Below, piece after piece: positions 7,745 to 15,330 of a DNA stretch of 37,479 bases. Position 1 is the stretch's first letter, and every line of letters begins with the position of its first letter. Position numbers and translations under genes: made by a program. The stretch is from Calidithermus roseus (lineage in GTDB: Bacteria; Deinococcota; Deinococci; Deinococcales; Thermaceae). The DNA is taken from the NCBI RefSeq assembly GCF_003574095.1, contig NZ_QWLA01000032.1, positions 1 through 37,479 of the forward strand, given 5' to 3'. Below the pieces are notes generated by a model. It was given only the letters and a program-made list of their open reading frames with translations, searched no databases and had not been told where the DNA came from.

Positions 7745-8212
7745 CTAGCTCGAGGCGTTCGTATCCGTCAGCGCGACCTGATCCAAGAAAGCCGCGATAG
7801 CCCGCTCGAGCATCGCGTACACCTGCTCGAAGGCCTCGAGGTCGTCGTAGTAGGGGTCGGGCACTTCTCCCCCGCCTACCAGGTCCATCACCAGCCGAAT
7901 CCTGGACTGAGCCTGGGGCAGCATCCGGCACAGGGTCGCCAGGTTCTCCCGGTCCATCACGAAAATGTAGTCGTAGTCGGCGTCCTTGGCATTCACCTGG
8001 CGAGCACGGTGAGCGAAAGAGGCATCGTGGCGCTCCATCACGCGCCGGGCTCGAGGATCGGCTTCCTCGCCCGCGTGCCAGCCTCCGGTCCCGGCAGAGT
8101 CCACCTCGAAGGCGCCCTCGAGACCCCGCTCCCGAAGCAGCTTGCGAAAAATCCCCTCCGCCATCGGCGAGCGGCAGATATTGCCCATGCAGACGAACAG
8201 GACTCGAGTCAT
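7745..8212 (-). CDS. Low-molecular-weight protein tyrosine phosphatase
   Basis: This 155-residue protein has the LMW-PTP signature at its N-terminus, CMGNICRS (C8 nucleophile, R14), and the general-acid loop DPYYDD. VDSAGTGGWHAGEEADPRA and YDYIFVMDREN are also family-typical. It would dephosphorylate phosphotyrosine proteins; arsenate reductase of the same fold is the alternative but normally has additional redox cysteines. The ATG at 8212 is chosen because the phosphatase loop is normally within ten residues of the start; an upstream start would translate spacer DNA. A TACAAT box lies 9 nt upstream. Confidence 0.9.
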   Translation of the reverse strand: MTRVLFVCMGNICRSPMAEGIFRKLLRERGLEGAFEVDSAGTGGWHAGEEADPRARRVMERHDASFAHRARQVNAKDADYDYIFVMDRENLATLCRMLPQAQSRIRLVMDLVGGGEVPDPYYDDLEAFEQVYAMLERAIAAFLDQVALTDTNASS

Positions 8213-8221
8213 ACGGGGGTC

Positions 8222-8227
8222 ATTGTA
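8222..8227 (-). promoter_or_regulatory. -10 box (TACAAT), phosphatase gene
   Basis: TACAAT on the minus strand lies 9 nt before the ATG at 8212, giving a leaderless or nearly leaderless transcript. The heptamer array of the composite repeat starts about 20 bp further upstream and would occupy the -35 region. Confidence 0.45.
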
Positions 8228-8245
8228 CGGCGAGGGTCGATAGCC

Positions 8246-8403
8246 GAACGCCAAACGCTAAACGCAAGACGCGAGACGCCCTTTCCTTACCCCCTTAACA
8301 AGGGGGGCCAGGGGGGATACACCCTCCCCGCGCACGGGGAGGGTGGGGGCGGGACTCCCGGACTACACGCCATGAGCCACTAGCCGCTAGCCACAAGCTG
8401 ACC
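8246..8403 (+). repeat. Composite repeat: heptamer arrays flanking two GC hairpins
   Basis: It begins with five 7-bp units in register (8246-8280; GAACGCC, AAACGCT, AAACGCA, AGACGCG, AGACGCC). Two perfect hairpins follow: CCCCCTT-aac-AAGGGGG (8290-8306) and CCCTCCCCG-cgca-CGGGGAGGG (8322-8343). It ends with a second array of a different 7-bp word (8369-8403; GCCATGA, GCCACTA, GCCGCTA, GCCACAA, GCTGACC). A second copy of its first two-thirds lies at 34785-34912 in the opposite orientation. It occupies the whole spacer between the phosphatase and glucosidase genes. Confidence 0.7.
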
Positions 8404-8406
8404 GCT

Positions 8407-10017
8407 TCACTTCAGCTTCACGATCACGCCCTCATCGGGGCGCAGCTCGAGCACCCCGCTCACCGGCTCGTAGCGGTCGAGGTGGGTCGAGACGAGGATT
8501 TCACCCGCAGGGACCGAGAGTTGTTTGGGCTCGGAAGTGAAGTTGAGGGCCACGAGCACCTCGCCCCCACGCAGGTAAGCGAACACACCCTCGGGGCTCT
8601 TGTAGGTCTTGTAGTCGCCCTCGAGCAAGGCCGCCGTCTCGCGCCGCACCACCAGCAGGGTGCGCACCAGCGTCAGCATGGACATGCTGTCGGCGTCCTG
8701 AGCCTCGACGTTGCGCTCTGGGTAATCGGGGTTTATGGGAAGCCAGGGCTCGACAGTACTGAACCCGGCGTAGGCGTGAGGGGTCCACTGCATGGGGGTG
8801 CGCTCGGGGTCGCGGCCTGGATCGAGCCCCTGCTCCCCGCGAACGTTGCGCTGCCGCAAGGCCGCGGGGTCCTGCACCTTCTCGGGCGGGATCACCCCAT
8901 CGACCATGCCGATCTCGTCACCGTAGTACCAGGTGGGCGAGCCGCGCAGGCTGAAGAGCATCATGGCCGCCACACGGGCCTGGGCGTGGCCGATGCGACT
9001 GGCCAGGCGGTGTTGGTCGTGGTTGCCCAGCACCCAGTTAGGCGTGGCCCACTCCGGAAGGCTGGCCTCGTACTCCTCGACGATGTGACGGATGTTTTCG
9101 GCGGTCCAGTGGTTCATGCCCCGGAAGATGAGGTGAAAGTTGAAGGGTAGGTGGCAGCCGGGGCGCTCGGCGGTGCCGTAGTAGGGCATGAGCTGCTCGT
9201 AGGGCAGGTAAATTTCCCCCACCATCATGCGTTCCTTGCCCGGCGTGCTGAACTCCTCGAGCACCGCCCGCATCTCCTGCACGATCTCGCGGGTTTCGGG
9301 CTGGTCTTCCATGTAGATGTGGATATGCCGTCCCCGGTCCCACTCCCCTTCCTTCCAGGCGGGGTTCTCAGGCTCGTCACGAAACTCCGCGTCTTCGACC
9401 AGCAGCCACATCACGTCCACGCGGAAGCCATCTACGCCGCGTCGCAGCCAGAAGCGCATGGCCTCGTAAACGGCCTGGCGCACCTCGGGGTTGCGCCAGT
9501 TGAGGTCGGGCTGCTCGGGGAGGAACTGGTGCAGGTAGTACTGGCCGGTCTTCTGATCGAAGGTCCAGGCCGGGCCGCCGAAGTAGGCCATCCAGTTGTT
9601 GGGGGGGCCGCCATCGGGAGCGGGGTCACGCCAGACGTACCAGTCGCGCTTGGGGTTGTCGAGCCCTGAGCGCGACTCTACGAACCAGGGGTGCTGGTCG
9701 GAGGTGTGGTTGGGCACGAAGTCGATGATCAGCTTCAACCCCAGCCGGTGGGCTTCCTCCAAGAGGCGGTCGAAGTCGGCCAGGGTGCCAAAGATGGAGT
9801 CTACGTCGCAATAGTCGGCCACGTCGTAGCCGAAGTCCTTCATGGGCGACTTGTAGAAGGGCGAGAGCCACACGGCATCTACCCCCAGGTCGCGCAGGTA
9901 GCCCAACCGGCGGCGGATGCCCTCGAGGTCGCCGATGCCGTCGGCGTTGGAATCCTGAAAGCTACGGGGATAAATCTGGTAGATCACCGCAGTCTGCCAC
10001 CACAGGCGTTCGCTCAT
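8407..10017 (-). CDS. GH13 alpha-glucosidase
   Basis: This is a 536-residue glycoside hydrolase of family 13. It has the oligosaccharide-hydrolase opening WWQTAVIYQIYPRSFQDSN and the four conserved regions: DFVPNH (99-104), GFRVDVMW with nucleophile D201, VGEIYL with acid/base E268, and LGNHDQHR with D334. The length and the QPDLNW segment fit alpha-glucosidase/oligo-1,6-glucosidase enzymes that release glucose from malto- or isomalto-oligosaccharides; trehalulose- or isomaltulose-forming relatives cannot be excluded. There is no signal peptide, so it should be cytoplasmic. The ATG at 10017 is preferred to the one at 10032 because a GGGGG lies just upstream. A TATGCT box also lies close by. 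Confidence 0.9.
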   Translation of the reverse strand: MSERLWWQTAVIYQIYPRSFQDSNADGIGDLEGIRRRLGYLRDLGVDAVWLSPFYKSPMKDFGYDVADYCDVDSIFGTLADFDRLLEEAHRLGLKLIIDFVPNHTSDQHPWFVESRSGLDNPKRDWYVWRDPAPDGGPPNNWMAYFGGPAWTFDQKTGQYYLHQFLPEQPDLNWRNPEVRQAVYEAMRFWLRRGVDGFRVDVMWLLVEDAEFRDEPENPAWKEGEWDRGRHIHIYMEDQPETREIVQEMRAVLEEFSTPGKERMMVGEIYLPYEQLMPYYGTAERPGCHLPFNFHLIFRGMNHWTAENIRHIVEEYEASLPEWATPNWVLGNHDQHRLASRIGHAQARVAAMMLFSLRGSPTWYYGDEIGMVDGVIPPEKVQDPAALRQRNVRGEQGLDPGRDPERTPMQWTPHAYAGFSTVEPWLPINPDYPERNVEAQDADSMSMLTLVRTLLVVRRETAALLEGDYKTYKSPEGVFAYLRGGEVLVALNFTSEPKQLSVPAGEILVSTHLDRYEPVSGVLELRPDEGVIVKLK

Positions 10018-10055
10018 CACGCCCCCAAGCATATCCTTTTGCCCTCATAAATAAA

Positions 10056-10079
10056 CCCCGACCCTGTAGCGGGTCGGGG
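10056..10079 (-). terminator. Rho-independent terminator of the 37-aa ORF
   Basis: A perfect 9-bp stem (CCCCGACCC/GGGTCGGGG) with a 6-nt loop is followed on the minus strand by TTTATTTA. It lies 17 nt after the stop of the small membrane ORF and ahead of the glucosidase start, which separates the two transcription units. Confidence 0.75.
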
Positions 10080-10095
10080 CGGGTTCGTAGGGTGG

Positions 10096-10209
10096 CTAGA
10101 GGGCCGCCAGGCAGGTCAGGGCGAAGGCCGCAAGGGAAAAGGCCACGGCCAGCCAGGCCAGTTTGCCGTTAGGGACTGAGGGGAGGCTGTCGCTGAATTT
10201 CCAGTCCAT
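10096..10209 (-). CDS. 37-aa single-pass membrane protein
   Basis: A short frame of 37 residues starts MDWKFSDSLPSVPNGK and continues with a hydrophobic helix rich in Leu and Ala (from LAWLAV to LAAL) up to the stop. Three things support a real gene: a TACCCT box 8 nt before the ATG, the typical charged-N-terminus plus one membrane helix architecture, and a strong terminator right after the stop. No family is recognised. It could be a small subunit of a membrane complex or a regulator of one. Confidence 0.5.
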   Translation of the reverse strand: MDWKFSDSLPSVPNGKLAWLAVAFSLAAFALTCLAAL

Positions 10210-10217
10210 GCTCTTTT

Positions 10218-10223
10218 AGGGTA
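10218..10223 (-). promoter_or_regulatory. -10 box (TACCCT), leaderless 37-aa ORF
   Basis: TACCCT on the minus strand ends 8 nt before the ATG at 10209. It is identical to the box of the TerC gene. Confidence 0.35.
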
Positions 10224-10558
10224 GGGGTGCGAGGGCTCGAGGCCGGGTCATTTAGCCCAGCATCCACCATCCGGCGGAGGTCACCCAGCAGGCCGGTGGA
10301 AGGCGGCTTCAAAAGCGTATGGGCCAGGCTCATCTGAGGTTGGGGATTAGAGATTGGAGAGCTGGCTCAATTTTCACTCTCGTCATACCCCTGGCTCCGG
10401 AGCCTAAACCGGGGATAGCGGAGGTAAACCGTCCATGAGACCTTTTTCGCCTGCGATGCAGGATTGCGCTCCGCCACCATGAACGCCCCGATTAAGGATG
10501 CCTCAAGCCGCATCCCAAAGGCCCTGTGCTACGTTCGGACTGAGCGTAAGGGGGAGTG
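10224..10558. other. Non-coding spacer with a 12-bp palindrome
   Basis: About 335 bp without a convincing gene. It contains a perfect 12-bp palindrome GGCTCCGGAGCC (10393-10404) and, just before the next gene, AAGGGGGAG as ribosome-binding site. A 54-residue minus-strand frame ends inside the small membrane ORF and is not well supported. No promoter for the lipoprotein gene could be assigned. Confidence 0.4.
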
Positions 10559-12076
10559 ATGAGCAAGCGCATGCGCCTGATTCTGGCAGTCAGCCTGCTG
10601 CTCCTGGCAGCATGTACCGGCGGCTTTGGCAGCAACGAGAGGCCGCCGGCCGTGGACAGAGGCAGCGTGGTGCATCCGCTGACCGCTCAGTACGGCATCC
10701 CGCCCACCCTGCTGGCCCGCTATTACCACGTGAGCGAGCACAGGGAAGACGACGGCTCGGTGAGCCTCGAGGCGGGCTACGGCGGCGTGCGCTACAAGCC
10801 CCGACAGTCGACGTTCAAGGGCTTCGAGGGCTGGGACGAGCTCGCCGTCCCCACCTCCGAGAGCGAGCGTGCCGATTGGCTGCGCCTGTTCCTCAACCGC
10901 GATGCACGAGTGGCGGTGGTCTGGAAGATCGACCCGGTGCCACTGTGGCTCATCGGCTGGGAGCGGGTAGCGCTGCCCGAGGGCCTCACCGCCTTCGTCA
11001 AGGACTTCGGTAAAGGCGAGATCGCCCTGGGCAGCCCCGGCAAGAACAACGGCAAATACACCGTGTTGCTGGCCGAAGTGGGCGGAAAGCCCTCCGGCGA
11101 GCCCGCGCTGCCGTCCGGCATCAGCGAGAGGCCCCAGCCCAACACCGATTGCCCCTCCTGGGTTCACAACGCCTGGCGCGTAGTAGGCCCCGACGGCAAC
11201 GAGTTCCAGGGCTGGCACCCCCAGATCGACCCTATCTACTGGTGCTACTACCGCCACGAGCACAACTCCGACCCCGGCCTCATCGGCTACAAGGCCGCCT
11301 TCACCTACGTGGCGCTCAAAAACCAGAATCAGCCTGAGCGTGGCGAGGGGTTCAAAGGCTTCGTGATCAAGGACGAGGCCAAGCAGATCGGCTGGTACAT
11401 CAACCTCCACTCTGAAACCAGCACCAACCAGCGGGTATGCGCCCGCCTCCACACCGTCACCTTGGCCGCCACCGACCTGCGCACGGGACAGTTGCTCTTG
11501 GAACTCGGCTACAAAGGCGACTTTGGCTTCTCGCGCGAGAACGACGACTCCGAGCAGTTCATCACCCCCGACGCCTGCCCCGATCAAGCCAAGATCGCCC
11601 AGGAGACCACGGCCTCCAAGCGCATCCGGGTGGCTAGCGACGGCAACGGCGGCTACGAGCAGTGGGACGGCGGCTGCAACGAGAGCCTGGGCATGGAGTG
11701 CGACGACCGAGTCATCGGGCTGGACATCCAGAACCCCGCTACCAGTTGCAACGACTACAAGTGCAGTAGATTGATCGCCAATAGCAGTTCCTCCACCCAG
11801 CGCACCCTGAGCGTTCGCAGCCTAAAGGTGGCTTACGTCGAGTCGCTCGACCTCTCCGACGGCAAGAAGGACGGCTACTTCTACACCGACGTCTATGGCC
11901 TCAACCCCGGCCTGAGCCCCAGCGATCCCGGTGCCGTGCGGCAGTACGTCAAGCCGGGCCTCTCCCTCAGCCTCGAGGGCCACTTCACCACCAAAGACGC
12001 CTGGCGGGGCCTCTACGTGCGCAACGGGCACAACACCAACGTCGAACTCGAGGGGAGCATCGGCTCCATCAACTAA
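10559..12076 (+). CDS. Large secreted lipoprotein, unknown function
   Basis: This 505-residue protein starts MSKRMRLILAVSLLLLAAC, a clear lipoprotein signal peptide with Cys19 as lipid anchor. The mature part has several cysteines (for example TDCPSW, YWCYYRHEHNSDPG, VCARLH, DACPDQ, GGCNESLGMECDD, SCNDYKCS) that suggest disulfides, and a His-rich motif RHEHNSDP that could bind metal. I do not recognise a family. The ATG at 10559 follows a purine-rich GGGGGAG; a GTG 3 nt earlier is possible. A good terminator follows at 12153-12182, so the gene is probably monocistronic. Confidence 0.75.
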   Translation: MSKRMRLILAVSLLLLAACTGGFGSNERPPAVDRGSVVHPLTAQYGIPPTLLARYYHVSEHREDDGSVSLEAGYGGVRYKPRQSTFKGFEGWDELAVPTSESERADWLRLFLNRDARVAVVWKIDPVPLWLIGWERVALPEGLTAFVKDFGKGEIALGSPGKNNGKYTVLLAEVGGKPSGEPALPSGISERPQPNTDCPSWVHNAWRVVGPDGNEFQGWHPQIDPIYWCYYRHEHNSDPGLIGYKAAFTYVALKNQNQPERGEGFKGFVIKDEAKQIGWYINLHSETSTNQRVCARLHTVTLAATDLRTGQLLLELGYKGDFGFSRENDDSEQFITPDACPDQAKIAQETTASKRIRVASDGNGGYEQWDGGCNESLGMECDDRVIGLDIQNPATSCNDYKCSRLIANSSSSTQRTLSVRSLKVAYVESLDLSDGKKDGYFYTDVYGLNPGLSPSDPGAVRQYVKPGLSLSLEGHFTTKDAWRGLYVRNGHNTNVELEGSIGSIN

Positions 12077-12152
12077 GGCCATTGATGGTCGATGATCGAT
12101 AGCTCCATCTGACCCGATCACCCAAACCAAATTCGCGGACACCCACAAAACG

Positions 12153-12182
12153 AAGGGGCAGGGCCAACGCCCGCCCCTTTTT
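12153..12182 (+). terminator. Terminator of the 505-aa lipoprotein gene
   Basis: A stem AAGGGGC/GCCCC with one bulged A and GGGC/GCCC closed by a CAAC loop is followed by TTTTT. It lies about 75 nt after the stop codon at 12076. Confidence 0.75.
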
Positions 12183-12198
12183 CTGTCGCTATATTCGA

Positions 12199-12612
12199 TC
12201 AGTAGCTCCACTGAACCTTACAGTCCGTCTGAGGCATTCCCGAGGTGCGGTTTTCGCTGTCCATGCCCACAGCGTAGATGTAAAAGTAAGGATTTCCAAC
12301 AACGTCGCTCTCAACGGAGATGATGAACTGGGCACTCCCTGCTCCTTCAACGATTTGGGTCTTGGGAATGCTATTGACGCCTATAGTGTTATCCCCAAAG
12401 GTCAACTGCACCTTGGCCACCTTCCCTTCGAGGTTCCCGACGGTCACAGTCAGGGTGGCCTGACCACCCTTGGGCACGTAAAAAGGGTTGGGCGTGCAAG
12501 TCATGGTGAAGGCGTTGGACTCTCCCCCACCGTCACCTCCGCCGCCGGGCACGCCCATCTCACCACAGCCCGCAAGTGCTGCCAGCAACATCGGCCAGAT
12601 CCACCTGTACAT
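12199..12612 (-). CDS. Small lipoprotein with Ig-like domain
   Basis: This 137-residue protein has a lipoprotein signal peptide ending in LAGC (Cys16), then a Gly/Pro/Asp-rich linker (GVPGGGGDGGGES). The single beta-sandwich-like domain has alternating hydrophobic strands (ATLTVTVGNL, VAKVQLTFGD, SAQFIISVES) and two cysteines (TCTPNPF and TDCKV) able to form a disulfide. The fold looks Ig-like; no specific family or function is recognised. The ATG at 12612 is chosen over a TTG 9 nt upstream because GAAGGAT and a TAGATT box lie at the right distance. It is convergent with the larger lipoprotein gene. Confidence 0.75.
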   Translation of the reverse strand: MYRWIWPMLLAALAGCGEMGVPGGGGDGGGESNAFTMTCTPNPFYVPKGGQATLTVTVGNLEGKVAKVQLTFGDNTIGVNSIPKTQIVEGAGSAQFIISVESDVVGNPYFYIYAVGMDSENRTSGMPQTDCKVQWSY

Positions 12613-12619
12613 ATCCTTC

Positions 12620-12625
12620 AATCTA
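12620..12625 (-). promoter_or_regulatory. -10 box (TAGATT), small lipoprotein gene
   Basis: TAGATT on the minus strand ends 7 nt before the ATG at 12612. The intervening GAAGGAT could also act as a ribosome-binding site if transcription starts further upstream, so a leaderless start is not certain. Confidence 0.35.
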
Positions 12626-12737
12626 GCCAGGCGGCGGGCTCGAGCAGGGCAGAGTTAACGAAGGCTCAAACCATATGCCGGGTCCAGGGCGAGTGGGAAG
12701 TGCCTTGCGTATGGCGTTTGAGGTGGGGTTGGCGAAA

Positions 12738-12780
12738 GGGGGTGTGGGGAAGTTATTCTCCCCCACACCCCCACTTTTTT
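12738..12780 (+). terminator. Strong orphan terminator (plus strand)
   Basis: A 12-bp stem (GGGGGTGTGGGG pairing with CCCCACACCCCC) with a loop of about 10 nt is followed by ACTTTTTT. It has all the parts of an intrinsic terminator on the plus strand, but the nearest plus-strand gene ends at 12076 and already has its own terminator. Two heptamer units (GCGTATG, GCGTTTG at 12707-12720) lie just before it. It may end an unrecognised small RNA. Confidence 0.6.
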
Positions 12781-12797
12781 CTAAGTGCCCTCGCTTG

Positions 12798-12874
12798 ATT
12801 TTCCCTCATCTAGGGCCCCAGGGGAAGCGTTCGTTGGCGCAGTGAGGGGAAAATTGGTCCATATCGAACCAATT
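12798..12874. repeat. Overlapping inverted repeats
   Basis: ATTTTCCCTCA (12798-12808) pairs with TGAGGGGAAAAT (12843-12854) with one bulged base. Overlapping its right arm, AATTGGT (12852-12858) pairs with ACCAATT (12868-12874). The two stems cannot form fully at the same time. On the minus strand the second stem is followed by TTCCCC and may terminate the amine oxidase gene, which stops at 12902. Confidence 0.4.
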
Positions 12875-12901
12875 CAAAACGCGAAGCTTCCCGTGGGGGA
12901 C

Positions 12902-14185
12902 TTAAAGCGCCTGAGCCGCCGGCTGCGACAGATCCGACAGGGCCAGGGTCTGCTTGCGCGTGCTCAGGACTTCGGCGGCGACCCGCTTTCCGCTTTGCAA
13001 GGCTCCGTGGACGGTTCCGGCCCAGGCGTTGGAGGCGGTGCCCTCCCCGGCCCAGAACAGCTTGTGCTCGACGGGGCGAGCCAGGATGGCGCGGGCATCA
13101 GTGGCGCCCACCACCGCCATGCTGTATGCGCCCAGGGTGTGGGGGTCGTCCTGCCAGTGGCTCCAGGTCTGGGCCGAGGGGGTGAGGTCAGGACGGCCCA
13201 GGGCCTCGCGCAGGGTCGCCAGGCCCACGGCCAGCGCCCGCTCCTGCCCCAACTCGAGCAGTTGCCGGGCCTTCTCGCCCGCGGCGAAAGCGGTCATGAC
13301 CTCGCCACCATAGCGCTGTCCCTTTGAACTCGACCACCACTCGTCGGGCAGGCCTCCGCAGACATACAGCCCGTTGATCCCCTTGGGCAAGATGGGCCCA
13401 TCGAAGCGGTAGATCAGCTTGAGCACCGTGGCCACGCCCAGCCGCCGGATGGCCGAGAGCTTCCACTGGGGCAGTTCGGGCACGAAGCGCACTCTGCCCG
13501 CCTTGAGCACTCCCACCGGGAGGGTGATCACTACTTGGTCGGCGCTGTAGGCCCGGCCATCGGCCAGGATCACGGTCACGCCGGGGCCGCCCCAGGCGAT
13601 GGTGTCCACCACCGCCCCCAGCTCGATGTCCAACCCCTCGGCCAGAACCTGAACCACGCGGTCATAGCCTGGAAGTGGACGGTAGTCCCCCTCCTCCGAG
13701 GTGGGGTCGAGCATGAACTCGAGCGCGGCCCGCGCCGAAAGGTTGTCCGGATCCCCGTAGTCGGAGATGTACTCCTGGAGCTTGTAGGGGGTCCGGTGCA
13801 CCTCGAGCCCCAGACGCTTTAGGTACGCCGCCACCGACTCCTCGCCCTGCGCCTCGGGCCAGCCCAGCGGCACACCGGAAAAACTGACCTCCTCGCCCAC
13901 CGTGCGGAGGGTGCCGTCCGGCAGGCGGATCCATAGATCGCTCTGCTGGTTGATGTAATGGGTTTTGATTTTGGCTTGTTTTAGGATTTCCCAGGTGGGA
14001 ACCACACTGGTATGGACGAACTCGGCCCCGAGTTCGACGGGCACCTCCGCGAAGTTGCGGTCGGTGTGGATGCGTCCTCCGACGCGGTTTCTGGCTTCAA
14101 GGATTCGAACCTTGTGTCCTGCTGCCGTGAGGTCTTGGGCTGCGGCCAAACCCGCGATGCCAGCTCCAATCACGAGCGTCATCAT
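12902..14185 (-). CDS. Flavin-containing amine oxidase
   Basis: This 427-residue protein begins MMTLVIGAGIAGLAAAQ, an N-terminal dinucleotide-binding motif, followed by the family-typical ILEARNRVGGRIHTD. The C-terminal FAD-contact motif FWAGEGTASNAWAGTVHGAL closes the fold. The family (PF01593) oxidises primary, secondary or polyamines, and some members act as protoporphyrinogen or carotenoid oxidases. Neighbours give no substrate hint. The start is the first of two ATGs (14185) because AAGGTG lies 6 nt upstream; a longer frame from 14275 would add 30 unrelated residues. No signal peptide is visible. Confidence 0.88.
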   Translation of the reverse strand: MMTLVIGAGIAGLAAAQDLTAAGHKVRILEARNRVGGRIHTDRNFAEVPVELGAEFVHTSVVPTWEILKQAKIKTHYINQQSDLWIRLPDGTLRTVGEEVSFSGVPLGWPEAQGEESVAAYLKRLGLEVHRTPYKLQEYISDYGDPDNLSARAALEFMLDPTSEEGDYRPLPGYDRVVQVLAEGLDIELGAVVDTIAWGGPGVTVILADGRAYSADQVVITLPVGVLKAGRVRFVPELPQWKLSAIRRLGVATVLKLIYRFDGPILPKGINGLYVCGGLPDEWWSSSKGQRYGGEVMTAFAAGEKARQLLELGQERALAVGLATLREALGRPDLTPSAQTWSHWQDDPHTLGAYSMAVVGATDARAILARPVEHKLFWAGEGTASNAWAGTVHGALQSGKRVAAEVLSTRKQTLALSDLSQPAAQAL

Positions 14186-14507
14186 GCGAACACCTTTTTC
14201 TACACTGCTTCTGACCTTTCTCCCGAGAATTGTTGTGGATGCTCGGGCATCACCCTGCCGACTTAGTCGCTCCATCGTGCCGTGGCATACGGCATGGTGG
14301 CAGTTCGTCGAATTTCGCGCTTATAGCGCCGGTTGATGCGTCGAGATGGCGACGCGGCCAACAACTTGGGTGCGTTCCTCCTAATTGGTCCAGATTTCCC
14401 CGGAAAGTAGTCCGAGGTACCCCCAGTGTAGCCGATGAAGAGAACCTGAGAGAAACTCAGGCTGCTTTTTTACAGCCCGTGGTGAGGGATAAGCACACTA
14501 CAGTTGC
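14186..14507. other. Non-coding spacer with orphan terminator
   Basis: About 320 bp with no convincing gene. It contains AATTGGTCCAGAT near 14393, very close to AATTGGTCCATAT at 12852 on the other side of the amine oxidase gene and in the same orientation. It also holds the hairpin listed at 14445. No promoter was assigned. Confidence 0.35.
14445..14471 (+). terminator. Hairpin with T-tract
   Basis: CCTGAG-agaaa-CTCAGG followed by CTGCTTTTTT on the plus strand. No plus-strand gene lies upstream. On the minus strand the same hairpin is followed by TTCTCTTC and could end the hypothetical gene that stops at 14508, so it may work in both directions. Confidence 0.5.
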
Positions 14508-15026
14508 TTAGAAGGCGGGCTCGAGGGAAGGGCCGGGCAACCCCAGCAGCCGGGCGATCTCGGCGTGGCGCTGGCTCTCGCGCAAGAACCCCATCCCGCG
14601 CTTGCGTCCTACCCAGGACTTGAGCGCCCTGGCCTTTTCCGGATGCCCGAACAACTGGGCCAGTTTTTCGATATCCCCCGCCTCAGGCCCCACTGTCTCG
14701 CTCACGTACGAGCAGACCGGGCAGCCTAGGTACATGGGGTTGGAGTCGTAGGCAAAGATCTGCTCACCCCGATCGTAGGCCCAAAACAAAAGCAGTTCCT
14801 CCTCGAGGTTCAGCACCGCGAAGGCGAGGGTATTCAATTTGCCAGAGAGTTCCGCCGCGAGGGGGGCGATTTCGTCCTGCTGGGCGTAGTAGCTCTCGAG
14901 GGTAGGGGGCTCGAGCACCACGATGACCTGACCGGTTGTCCCGCTAAGTCGTGCCTCGCGCTCCCCCAGGACATCACGCACTTCCTGGAGGCTTACGCCC
15001 TCGAGGTAGACGTGACGGTAGCCCAT
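14508..15026 (-). CDS. Hypothetical protein with CPVC motif
   Basis: This 172-residue protein has no recognised family. Visible features are an alpha/beta first half (VIVVLEPPTLESYYAQQDE, LNTLAFAVLNLEEELLLFWAYD), a central YLGCPVCSYVSE with a CxxC pair that could bind metal or form a disulfide, and a basic helical C-terminus (KARALKSWVGRKRGMGFLRE). No signal peptide or membrane segment is present. The clean frame, the codon use like its neighbours and a hairpin after the stop support a real gene. Its small upstream neighbour is the decayed glyoxalase. Confidence 0.6.
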   Translation of the reverse strand: MGYRHVYLEGVSLQEVRDVLGEREARLSGTTGQVIVVLEPPTLESYYAQQDEIAPLAAELSGKLNTLAFAVLNLEEELLLFWAYDRGEQIFAYDSNPMYLGCPVCSYVSETVGPEAGDIEKLAQLFGHPEKARALKSWVGRKRGMGFLRESQRHAEIARLLGLPGPSLEPAF

Positions 15027-15044
15027 GTCCTGAGCTTACTGATC

Positions 15045-15200
15045 TCAGGGTGGGGCGAACAGGTCTACGGTGTGGCCGTCAGGATCTCTGACCCGCAGTA
15101 GAGCGCGTCCACCGCTGATGGACTCTCGCAGAGGTAGGCCCCGGCATGAGGCTCCCATATCCCGTACCACCAATCCGATCAGGTCCAGCCGTGGTCTCAT
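15045..15200 (-). pseudogene. Internally deleted glyoxalase/VOC protein
   Basis: A 51-codon frame reads MRPRLDLIGLVVRDMGAS at one end and LLRVRDPDGHTVDLFAPP at the other. These are the first strand and the last strand (with the DPDG turn) of a glyoxalase/bleomycin-resistance (VOC) domain, which normally has about 120 residues. The middle, including most of the metal or substrate residues, is missing, and the junction lies within CRGLPLRES. It therefore looks like an in-frame internal deletion that left both ends. A translated 51-residue product is possible but could not form a VOC fold. Confidence 0.7.
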
Positions 15201-15330
15201 CACTGCCCCCTTATTTTGTCTAAATCATAATCCACCTCAGCATTTTCGATCAAATGAGATTCGAAGCTTGGATTAGGCAAAAGGGTTCCAGGCTATCTAG
15301 GGCTTGCTTTCTTCTGTCCTGGTAGAGGTC

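Noticed and set aside
10169-10333. 54-aa minus-strand frame overlapping the 37-aa membrane ORF
   Set aside because: No ribosome-binding site, no good promoter and no domain; it runs over the promoter box of the smaller ORF, which is better supported.
12852-12874. GntR/FadR-type operator
   Set aside because: The half-sites AATTGGT and ACCAATT are 9 bp apart, too far for the short-spaced FadR-type site; a hairpin or terminator is simpler.
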